From Granulicella sapmiensis (GTDB lineage Bacteria; Acidobacteriota; Terriglobia; Terriglobales; Acidobacteriaceae): a DNA stretch of 64,000 nucleotides. Every line of letters begins with the position of its first letter. The stretch's first letter is position 1. The position numbers and the translations under genes are program-made. The DNA lies in NCBI GenBank assembly GCA_026225395.1, contig JAMFSR010000028.1, positions 62,001 to 126,000 of the forward strand. Reading direction: 5' to 3'. This document shows, piece after piece, positions 58,106-64,000 of the stretch. The notes below the pieces were generated by a model. That model did not search any database. It saw nothing but the letters and a program-made list of their open reading frames with translations, and was not told the origin of the DNA.

Positions 58106-60259
58106 CTACCCCAACACCGCCACCAACTCCTCCACGCCCCCAACCGGCGGCAAACAACTCATCCCCCGACAAACCAAAGCCACACTCCCACCCGAAGCCC
58201 CCAGATGCGGCAAAGTCTCCGCCAACGCAGGCGGCAACGCACTCAAATCCCGCAACCGCACCACACTCCGGTTCACCGCATACCCCCGCAGCGCCGCCAG
58301 CTCCAACTCCCTCGCCCGCTCATCCACCCCCACAACACAAACCGACACCGCACCCTCCACCGCCCTCCGCAGCGCCAACCCATAACTCGCCGCATAAAGC
58401 CCAAAGTGCTCCACAACCCCCGCGAACGTCTCCAGCGTCTCCTTCCCCCACGCCTCATACTTCGCGTCATCCGTTAGCGCAAACAACCGAAACATCACCA
58501 TCGCAGCAACCGAGTTCCCCGCCGGCACCGGAGCATCCTGCAACGGCTTCCTCCGCGCCCGCAGCACCCCAATCGGCTCTACCGGCAACTCCGCATCGAA
58601 GAACCCACCACCCGCCGCATCGTAAAACCGCGACCCCATCGCATCCCCCAGCTCCTTCGCAACCGTGTAATACCGCAGCTCTCCCGTAGCCTCCCACGCA
58701 TCCAGAGCAGCCAGCGCCAGAAACGCATAATCCTCCAACCCCGCCGCCAGCCGCACCGCACCCACACCTTCGCCATAAGCCACCACATGCGCCAGCCCCG
58801 CCACCGGCGACCACGCCACATCCAGCACGCGGTCCAGCGACTTCAACGCAAACGCCACCGTCTCCTCCAGCCCCAGCACGCGCCCCGCGCTCAAATAAGC
58901 CGACACGCACATCCCATTCCATCCCGTATAAATCGTCTTATCGACATAAGGCGTCTTCCGCCCCAACCGCGCCGCAGACATCTTCTTCGCCGCCGCCTCA
59001 ATCAGCCCACGAACCCCATCACGCTCCCCACCAACCGCCTTCACAATCCCATCCAGCGTCGCTCCCACATGCAACACATTCTTCTGCGGATTGTGGTGCA
59101 TGTCCCCAATGTCCCTCAGGTTGAAGTACAACGCCGCCGCCGCAAACTCTTCCGCAGTCAACACCGCCCGCGCTTCCGCACGCGTCCACGTAAAGTAGTC
59201 GCCATCGTCATCCAGCGAGTCATCCGCATCCTGCGACGCATAAAACCCACTCCGCTCACGATCGCTCATCCACTCATCCATCCACCGGACAATCCCCCGC
59301 GCCACCCGCGCAAACTCCGGATTCCCAAACGCCTGGAACGCATGAACATAGTTCTTCAGCAGCTCGGTGTTGTCGTACGCCATCTTCTCAAAGTGCGGCA
59401 CCACCCAACGCTCATCCACCGAGTACCGATGAAACCCACCGGCCAACTGATCATGAATCCCACCCGCCGCCATCTTCAACAACGAAAACTGCGCCACCTC
59501 CGACGCCCGGGTGGCCCATTCATGGACGGCCTTACCGTCCATGAGTGGGGAACTCCCACTCTTCACCCCTCCCCGCGAAGCCGCATCGATCAACAAATCC
59601 AACGCCCCCGAATGCGGAAACTTCGGCTGCGACCCAAACCCACCATTCCTCTCATCGAACTGCTTCGTAGCCGCATCCACCAGCTTCACCAACAGCTCCG
59701 GCCCAAGCCGTTCTAAATCCACACCCTCAGCCCGCCCCGAAAAACTCTCATTCTCCTCAATCGCCAGCATCACCCCACCGGCAGACTCCTCCACCTCATC
59801 GCGCCGCTTCTGAAAAGCCTCCGCCATCGTCAACAACACCCGCGGAAACCCCGGCCTCCCATACCGGTCATCCGGCGGAAAATAAGTCCCCCCAAAGTAA
59901 GGCTTCCCATCAGGAGTCAAAAACGCCGTCAGCGGCCATCCGCTCTGCCCACTGATCGTCGACACCGCCGCCTGATACCGCGAATCCACATCCGGCCTCT
60001 CATCGCGATCCACCTTCACCGCCACAAACAGATCATTGATGATCCGCGCCGTCTCAGCATTCTCATAGCTCTCGCGGTCCATCACATGACACCAGTGACA
60101 CCACACCGCCCCAATATCCAGCAGCACCGGCTTGTCCTCGGCCTTGGCCTTCGCAAACGCCTCCACTCCCCACTCCATCCACTCAATCGGCTGATGCCGC
60201 GCCGACCGCAAATAAGCCGAAGCCGCCAACCCTAACGCATTCTCTGTCCCATCACTCAT
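58106..60259 (-). CDS. YyaL/spermatogenesis-associated-20-like protein with DUF255 thioredoxin domain, carrying an inserted repeat
   Basis: 717 residues. An N-terminal thioredoxin-like DUF255 domain (about 1-170) with Cys54-His-Trp-Cys57 in VWCHWCHVM, and GQSGWPLTAFLTPDGKPYFGGTYFP. The C-terminal (alpha/alpha)6 glycosidase-like region (about 180-680) contains GGIHDQLAGGFHRYSVDERW, YNGM-like WNGMCVSAY and LEDYAFLALAALDAW. In the middle, about residues 233-252 (SGSSPLMDGKAVHEWATRA) are encoded by the palindromic repeat at 59506-59550, an in-frame insertion just before the conserved helix. Function of the family is not settled. Confidence 0.92.
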   Translation of the reverse strand: MSDGTENALGLAASAYLRSARHQPIEWMEWGVEAFAKAKAEDKPVLLDIGAVWCHWCHVMDRESYENAETARIINDLFVAVKVDRDERPDVDSRYQAAVSTISGQSGWPLTAFLTPDGKPYFGGTYFPPDDRYGRPGFPRVLLTMAEAFQKRRDEVEESAGGVMLAIEENESFSGRAEGVDLERLGPELLVKLVDAATKQFDERNGGFGSQPKFPHSGALDLLIDAASRGGVKSGSSPLMDGKAVHEWATRASEVAQFSLLKMAAGGIHDQLAGGFHRYSVDERWVVPHFEKMAYDNTELLKNYVHAFQAFGNPEFARVARGIVRWMDEWMSDRERSGFYASQDADDSLDDDGDYFTWTRAEARAVLTAEEFAAAALYFNLRDIGDMHHNPQKNVLHVGATLDGIVKAVGGERDGVRGLIEAAAKKMSAARLGRKTPYVDKTIYTGWNGMCVSAYLSAGRVLGLEETVAFALKSLDRVLDVAWSPVAGLAHVVAYGEGVGAVRLAAGLEDYAFLALAALDAWEATGELRYYTVAKELGDAMGSRFYDAAGGGFFDAELPVEPIGVLRARRKPLQDAPVPAGNSVAAMVMFRLFALTDDAKYEAWGKETLETFAGVVEHFGLYAASYGLALRRAVEGAVSVCVVGVDERARELELAALRGYAVNRSVVRLRDLSALPPALAETLPHLGASGGSVALVCRGMSCLPPVGGVEELVAVLG
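59506..59550. repeat. Palindromic repeat inserted in the YyaL coding sequence
   Basis: CCCGGGTGGCCCATT start, then arms of 15 bases (59515-59529 and 59535-59549, one G-T pair) around the loop CCTTA. It shares its first 14 bases with 58022-58035. It is read through in frame on the minus strand. Confidence 0.85.
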
Positions 60260-60587
60260 CCCTCTAGTATCTCAGCCGGCATCTCGATCATGCACCTTCG
60301 AGAGAAGGATGCTGCGTACGCTGGCGCCCCCCCCGGCAGCCAGCCCGGGTTTAGGAGCGATACGGGCTTTTGCTTCCGAGATAGACCCGGACTTTAGTCC
60401 GGGTAATAGAGAACGCAGGAATTGGGGCTTCAGCCCCCGGGATATGCTCTCTTGTCCCGGCATCCAGACCCCTGCCCTTCGCAGACCAGACAAACACTTC
60501 GACCACCCTCTTCAACCCGCACATCCCATCATCAAAATCCTTGTCTGACTTCCTCTGCGATTCAGCGTTTTGAAGTAGATTCTCAAC
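60260..60587. repeat. Palindrome cluster upstream of the ASCH-like gene
   Basis: Contains ACCCGGAC-TTTA-GTCCGGGT (60385-60404) and GGGGC-TTCA-GCCCC (60424-60437), plus GC-rich runs (AGCCCGGG near 60342). No gene. These are of the same general kind as the repeat at 60978. The ASCH-like start is at 60588. Confidence 0.65.
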
Positions 60588-60923
60588 ATGATGTTCACCA
60601 AACGCCTCCGCGACGGCGTCCGACGCGGAGAGATCACCACCTCCGTCCGCATCTGGCTGCGCCCGCGCGTAAGCGTAGGAACCCGATATCGCATGGAAGA
60701 AGGTGAGATCGAAGTAGACTCGATTGAGCCGATCGGTTTTCCCGACATCACACCAGCGTTGGCACGCGAGTCAGGATTTCTCGGGGTCCTCGATCTGCTC
60801 AAGGTTGCGAAGCATGGCAAAGGCGAAAACATCTACTTAATACGCTTCCATTATGTGCCGCCTCACATCAAGCCCAACCCACCAATTCCGAAGAGCAAGC
60901 GATCAAGCAAAAAGATCAGTTAG
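60588..60923 (+). CDS. ASCH-like small protein
   Basis: 111 residues, soluble. The pattern FTKRLRDGVRRGEITTSVRI, PRVSVGTRYRMEEGEIEVDSI and PIGFPDITPALARESGF resembles an ASCH (PUA-like) domain, a fold linked to RNA binding or modified-base recognition. A basic tail (KRSSKKIS) follows. ATG 60588 is used; a second ATG is adjacent. Assignment to ASCH is by pattern only. Confidence 0.7.
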   Translation: MMFTKRLRDGVRRGEITTSVRIWLRPRVSVGTRYRMEEGEIEVDSIEPIGFPDITPALARESGFLGVLDLLKVAKHGKGENIYLIRFHYVPPHIKPNPPIPKSKRSSKKIS

Positions 60924-60977
60924 GTGTGGTGATCTAAGTTCTTTGCATTTGTTTTAGCGCCGAAGGCCCGATCTATA

Positions 60978-61004
60978 CCAGCGTGGGGCGAAGCCCCACG
61001 CTGG
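60978..61004. repeat. REP-like hairpin
   Basis: CCAGCGTGGGGC and GCCCCACGCTGG are 12-base perfect arms with a GAA loop. No T run. A palindromic repeat 54 bases after the ASCH-like gene. Confidence 0.75.
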
Positions 61005-61149
61005 GTTTAGCACAAGATAAAGGGCTGAAGGTCCGCTTTGGATATCTTGGACACCTATGGTAAGGAGTCCTAGCCAAACAGCCCTTTGATTTTCTCTGTA
61101 TGTTTCCCGGCGGACATGGGAAAGAGAGAAGAACACGCATACTTCTGCT

Positions 61150-61308
61150 ATGGCACTACGGCGCAAATGTCCGGACTGTAGCTCGCAAAGTACGGGGCGT
61201 TCGCGCCGGAAACTCCTCGAAAGGCTGCTTTTTAATTTCAAGCCCTTTCGGTGCGCCAACTGCGGAAACCGATTCTTCTGCTTCGTCCTTTTCTCTCCCA
61301 AGCGGTAG
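61150..61308 (+). CDS. Small zinc-ribbon protein, 52 residues
   Basis: From ATG 61150 to TAG 61308. MALRRKCPDCSS at the start and FRCANCGNRFF near the end give two CxxC pairs 24 residues apart, the layout of a zinc ribbon. The middle is basic (STGRSRRKLLERLLFNFKPF). No family name recognised. No clear ribosome site was seen. It opens a group of tiny genes. Confidence 0.65.
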   Translation: MALRRKCPDCSSQSTGRSRRKLLERLLFNFKPFRCANCGNRFFCFVLFSPKR

Positions 61309-61422
61309 CTGAGCAACCGAGCATTTCCCACTTGTCCAGATTGCAATGAAGATGGATCACCGCCGATCCCCTACGACGGACGAATCCAGGAGCTAGTACC
61401 GTAGCTCAACGCTTGAGGGCAT

Positions 61423-61611
61423 TTACTGAGATACGGACTGTGTGAGCCTATAAAGCCGGACCGGATCGCAGACGTGAATCGCTTCTAGCCGAGACAAATC
61501 CGTCTCAATCCCAACCGGTCCTAGAGTCATATAGCAATAGAGGCAGATTGCATGGTGACTGCCATCCTCGTTATGACTATGAGGGAATGTGGCTTTAGCA
61601 GTAAGCGACAT
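61423..61611 (-). CDS. Small Cys/His-ligand protein A
   Basis: 62 residues from ATG 61611 with AGAGGA six bases upstream. Ligand-type residues are arranged as FPHSHN, ICLYC and IHVCD. The core aligns with the protein at 62033-62230 (FPHxHN, GS, IC-x2-C, T, L-x2-xEA-x-HVCD). A zinc-binding fold is likely (inference). Role unknown. Confidence 0.7.
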   Translation of the reverse strand: MSLTAKATFPHSHNEDGSHHAICLYCYMTLGPVGIETDLSRLEAIHVCDPVRLYRLTQSVSQ

Positions 61612-61794
61612 CGCGTTCCTCTTCTAGCTGCAAAATTGGGTCCCATACTGAAGGTATGATCGCCGCTCGGTTAGCGTCTGCTCAATGTTGCTCACCAACG
61701 AGAAAAGGACCGATGCTTAGAGAATGGATGGAAGGTCAATCCGATACACACTGTTCCGTGCGACGGGACTATCCTCAGAGCCTTGAGGTAAAAC

Positions 61795-61947
61795 ATGGGC
61801 TCCGGCAATCGCATCAAGAAAGCAGAAGAATCCCGCAACATATCTCCTAGTCCAGAGAGGCCCGACGAGAGCAGCCTTCATTCCGCCTCTCATAAGGAAG
61901 CCGCGGCAGTTCCAGAACACTCGCCTGAAGGCACTCCACAACCATGA
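61795..61947 (+). CDS. Possible small hydrophilic protein, 50 residues
   Basis: From ATG 61795 to TGA 61947 with GAGG seven bases upstream. The product (MGSGNRIKKAEESRN..., ending SPEGTPQP) is Ser/Glu/Pro-rich and probably disordered. No homolog recognised; a chance frame is possible. Confidence 0.3.
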   Translation: MGSGNRIKKAEESRNISPSPERPDESSLHSASHKEAAAVPEHSPEGTPQP

Positions 61948-62032
61948 CCGAAGCTTGTTCGATTGCGTGGACGCCGAAGTGAGCAAAAGGATACAGACCA
62001 CGTTCCACTAGCCGACGTACGATTCGTTCACT

Positions 62033-62230
62033 ATGGGTCCAAGGAAAGTCAGTTGGTTTCCGCATCGTCACAATCCGAACGGGTCTTGGGACTCGATATG
62101 CTCCGTCTGTATGGCAACTGTGGCAACCACGCAGGATGAATCACAGTTACCCCGTCGTGAAGCAACCCATGTCTGCGATATGTCTCGTCTGTTTCAGTTT
62201 CGAATCAAGCCTTTAACGAGTGACAGATGA
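62033..62230 (+). CDS. Small Cys/His-ligand protein B (paralog of A)
   Basis: 65 residues from ATG 62033. FPHRHNPNGS, ICSVC and REATHVCD match protein A at 61423-61611 with the same spacing, on the opposite strand. The variable segment between the CxxC and the L-x-EA differs. It overlaps the convergent gene at 62194 by 37 bases. Confidence 0.7.
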   Translation: MGPRKVSWFPHRHNPNGSWDSICSVCMATVATTQDESQLPRREATHVCDMSRLFQFRIKPLTSDR

Positions 62231-62397
62231 GGAAATACATTCGTAATCCTCTTCGCGTAGTCCGTGGGCTCCCGATGGGGTCTCAGCTCCAGCATTTCGT
62301 CGACAAGATATGCCGCGGTCGTTCCGTCCGAGAACGTCAGTATGAGTCCGTCTGGAGCGTCTTTTTCAACAGTAAGGATTGTTATTGAGTTCATCAT
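62194..62397 (-). CDS. Small beta-rich protein C
   Basis: 67 residues from ATG 62397. ILTVEKDAPDGLILTFSDGTT, then AAYLVDEMLELRP, resembles protein D at 62735-62896. The FSDG loop recalls small DUF971-like domains (weak). It overlaps the convergent gene for protein B at its 3' end. Confidence 0.6.
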   Translation of the reverse strand: MMNSITILTVEKDAPDGLILTFSDGTTAAYLVDEMLELRPHREPTDYAKRITNVFPHLSLVKGLIRN

Positions 62398-62467
62398 GAC
62401 CAAAGGCTATCTCTATTGAGGGCAGCCTTCTGTATCCGCCCCAACATACAAGGCCAGGAGATAATCA

Positions 62468-62755
62468 ATGACGGTTATCAGCAGAGTGTCCGCTTTCATC
62501 AAGGCTCAACCAGGCAAGCGTTTCTGTGATGCATGCATAAAGGAGGGGGTTGATGCTCCCCGTCGCGTTTCAACGAACGAGGCGACACGCCGACTCTCTA
62601 AACGCGGAGTAGTCTTGCGCTTTGTACGGTCCGAAGATGTTTGTGACACCTGCGGAGAACGGCGGTTGGTTATTAGTACCCCTATCCCGCTCAACATCTC
62701 CGCTTCCGCCTTACGAAGCCACTCTAGTCCAATGTCAGACGTCGTCACAGGGTAG
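62468..62755 (+). CDS. Small CxxC protein E
   Basis: 95 residues from ATG 62468; AGGAG lies seven bases upstream. FCDACIKE and VCDTCGERRLVI provide two CxxC pairs about 36 residues apart. A short linker contains APRRVSTNEATRRLSKRG, possibly a helix-turn-helix-like stretch. The pattern is typical of small zinc-binding bacterial proteins. It overlaps D by 21 bases at the 3' end. Confidence 0.7.
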   Translation: MTVISRVSAFIKAQPGKRFCDACIKEGVDAPRRVSTNEATRRLSKRGVVLRFVRSEDVCDTCGERRLVISTPIPLNISASALRSHSSPMSDVVTG

Positions 62756-62896
62756 ATCTGTAAGGTCTCTGGCGCGTGGAAGGATTTCGTACAGGAGAGC
62801 CGCTGAATAGAGCGCAGTCTTGCCGTCATCAAACCCAATCACTACGCTACCGTCCACCCTCTCCACATTCACGATGTGGGGCTTTGGGGTATCCAT
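62735..62896 (-). CDS. Small beta-rich protein D (paralog of C)
   Basis: 53 residues from ATG 62896 (a GTG start at 62959 would add 21 residues). HIVNVERVDGSVVIGFDDGKT, then ALYSAALLYEILPRA, aligns with protein C. No recognised function. No clear ribosome site. Confidence 0.55.
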   Translation of the reverse strand: MDTPKPHIVNVERVDGSVVIGFDDGKTALYSAALLYEILPRARDLTDLPCDDV

Positions 62897-62988
62897 AGCG
62901 GAATTATCCGCAAATTTTTGATGATTGTCTGTACGCTTGCTGAACTTTCTAACCTTCACTGGTAAACATCTCAGCCTCCGCCACGGCC

Positions 62989-64000
62989 CTACGCCGGCGG
63001 CGGCCCCGGGTTATCCGAGATCGGCTTCGGAGCCTCAGGAGCCTTCGGCGCCGTCAACCCCGGAATCACCGGTGGTGTTGTAACCACACCAGCCGCCGCA
63101 CCCTGAATGCTGATGCCGTAATCGATCAACGTACTAGCCAGCAACTGCCGCAACGCCGCACGATCCTTCGCGTAAGCCGCCGTCGCAGAGATCAACGTGT
63201 TCTCCGCGATCGCCAGGTTCCTTCCCTGCTGCAGCACCAGCGCCGTCGTCGATGCACCGAGCTTGTACTTCTTCTGCTCCGCATCCAGACTCTGCGCGCC
63301 ATAATCTCGCGAAGCCTGTGCCGCCGCTACCTGCGCCCGGTCATTTGCCAGCGCATACTGCCCGTTGATCACATTGATCCGTATCTGCGTATAAAGCTGC
63401 TGCAACCGCATCTGTGACTGCGTCAACTCCATCTGCGACCGCGCCTGATCAGCCTGCGCCGTCCGGTTGCGCAACGGAATCGTCAGATTCACGCCAATTC
63501 CTTTATTCGGATTGCTCGAGTTGAACAGGTTCCCAAACGCCGTCCCATAAGAAATCGAAGGATAGGTTCCCGGAGCCAGCGTGCCGCCCGTCTCAAAGTT
63601 CTCCGCATTCGGGTTCTGCGCTCCACCCACGGCATTCGCGCCATAGAAAGCAAACGCATCCACCACCGGCAGCAAGCCATTCTTCTCCGCCTTGATGGTG
63701 ATCTGGTTATTCTTCATGTTCAGCACCGCCTGCTCTACCTGCGGGTTGTTCGCATACGCCTCGCGAACCAGGTCTTCTGCGGACATGTCTTCTTCCGGCA
63801 ACCGGTCCAGCGCCACGCGGTCGCTCGGAATCACCGGCGCGCCCGCCAACTGCGGGTCATTTAGGTTTCGCGCGATCGCCTGCTTCATAATTAGCTGCTG
63901 ATACTCAAGGTTGCTCTTCGAAGCGATCAGTGCCTGCTTATCGGTCGCAACCGACGCATCCGAGTTCACCACATCCAGCGGAGCCAGCGTGCCAATCTCC
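62989..64000 (-). CDS. TolC-family outer membrane efflux protein (N-terminus outside the window)
   Basis: About 336 residues of the C-terminal part; the frame runs open to base 64000, so the N-terminus is missing. The start of the visible part (EIGTLAPLDVVNSDASV) is the typical TolC/OprM helix region. Repeated helical segments follow, for example AQADQARSQMELTQSQMRLQ and YKLGASTTALVLQQGRNLAI, and a Pro-rich tail. It forms an outer-membrane tunnel for an efflux or secretion system. Confidence 0.92.
   Translation of the reverse strand, partial: EIGTLAPLDVVNSDASVATDKQALIASKSNLEYQQLIMKQAIARNLNDPQLAGAPVIPSDRVALDRLPEEDMSAEDLVREAYANNPQVEQAVLNMKNNQITIKAEKNGLLPVVDAFAFYGANAVGGAQNPNAENFETGGTLAPGTYPSISYGTAFGNLFNSSNPNKGIGVNLTIPLRNRTAQADQARSQMELTQSQMRLQQLYTQIRINVINGQYALANDRAQVAAAQASRDYGAQSLDAEQKKYKLGASTTALVLQQGRNLAIAENTLISATAAYAKDRAALRQLLASTLIDYGISIQGAAAGVVTTPPVIPGLTAPKAPEAPKPISDNPGPPPA

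Noticed and set aside
60954..61346. 130-codon open frame on the minus strand
   Set aside because: It runs across the palindrome at 60978 and antisense to the zinc-ribbon frame, with no domain and an unlikely composition.
61717..62071. Minus-strand frames of 74 and 94 codons
   Set aside because: No ribosome site or motif; they overlap each other. One could be real but there is nothing to support it.
1..64000. Search for tRNA, rRNA, integrase or phage genes
   Set aside because: None was seen by eye, so no genomic island with att sites can be claimed.

Overview
The window looks like chromosome from an Acidobacteriota, probably class Terriglobia (Terriglobus/Granulicella/Edaphobacter type). This is an inference from gene content: long secreted Ig-like-repeat proteins with S53 domains, a VWFA-related protein of the acidobacterial type, a hopanoid operon, a fused alpha/beta 2-oxoacid dehydrogenase E1, GC-rich sequence and interspersed short palindromes. 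No rRNA, tRNA, CRISPR array, integrase or complete insertion sequence was seen.

Layout. 1-7289 (minus): an active S53 (sedolisin/kumamolisin) protease, cut by the window edge, next to a giant Ig-repeat protein whose S53 domain has lost its catalytic residues. 7495-10586 (plus): a translationally coupled pair of M16 proteases, one with and one without the zinc motif. 10946-12605: pdxS-pdxT (vitamin B6). 12624-16078: cytochrome c oxidase subunits II-I-III plus a tiny coupled CxxC membrane protein. 16162-18497: an RsbQ/KAI2-type alpha/beta hydrolase followed by a sensor-GGDEF gene with a one-base frameshift. 18494-26202 (minus): a hopanoid operon, ispH-shc-hpnH-(unknown)-hpnA-hpnG-zinc dehydrogenase; the last gene is a candidate for the missing ribosylhopane reductase. 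26352-29005 (minus): a membrane protein, a 50-residue metallothionein and recN. 29124-34493 (plus): a complete Tol-Pal locus (tolQ-tolR-tolA-like-tolB-pal-cpoB). 34490-42259: a DapA-fold protein without its Schiff-base lysine, a small membrane protein, and carA/carB separated by a GT-C type membrane glycosyltransferase. 42458-42569 is a MITE-like element. 42603-48366: a frameshifted propeller-DUF1906 surface protein, a VWFA protein, a tiny His-rich secreted peptide, a Rieske ferredoxin and a membrane-anchored alpha/beta hydrolase fold without its serine. 48651-60259: a DUF1501/DUF1800 pair, the fused E1 enzyme, a subtilase, MscS, and a YyaL-type thioredoxin-fold protein carrying an in-frame palindromic repeat. 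60588-62896: an accessory stretch of very small genes, several with metal-ligand motifs, including two paralogous pairs. 62989-64000 (minus): the C-terminal part of a TolC-family protein.

Working together: the hopanoid operon makes the lipid from the IspH step through squalene cyclization to C35 side-chain building, Tol-Pal maintains the outer membrane, and the secreted proteases and Ig-repeat proteins suggest a protein-degrading soil lifestyle. Two single-base deletions, both in short G runs, may be real mutations or assembly errors.
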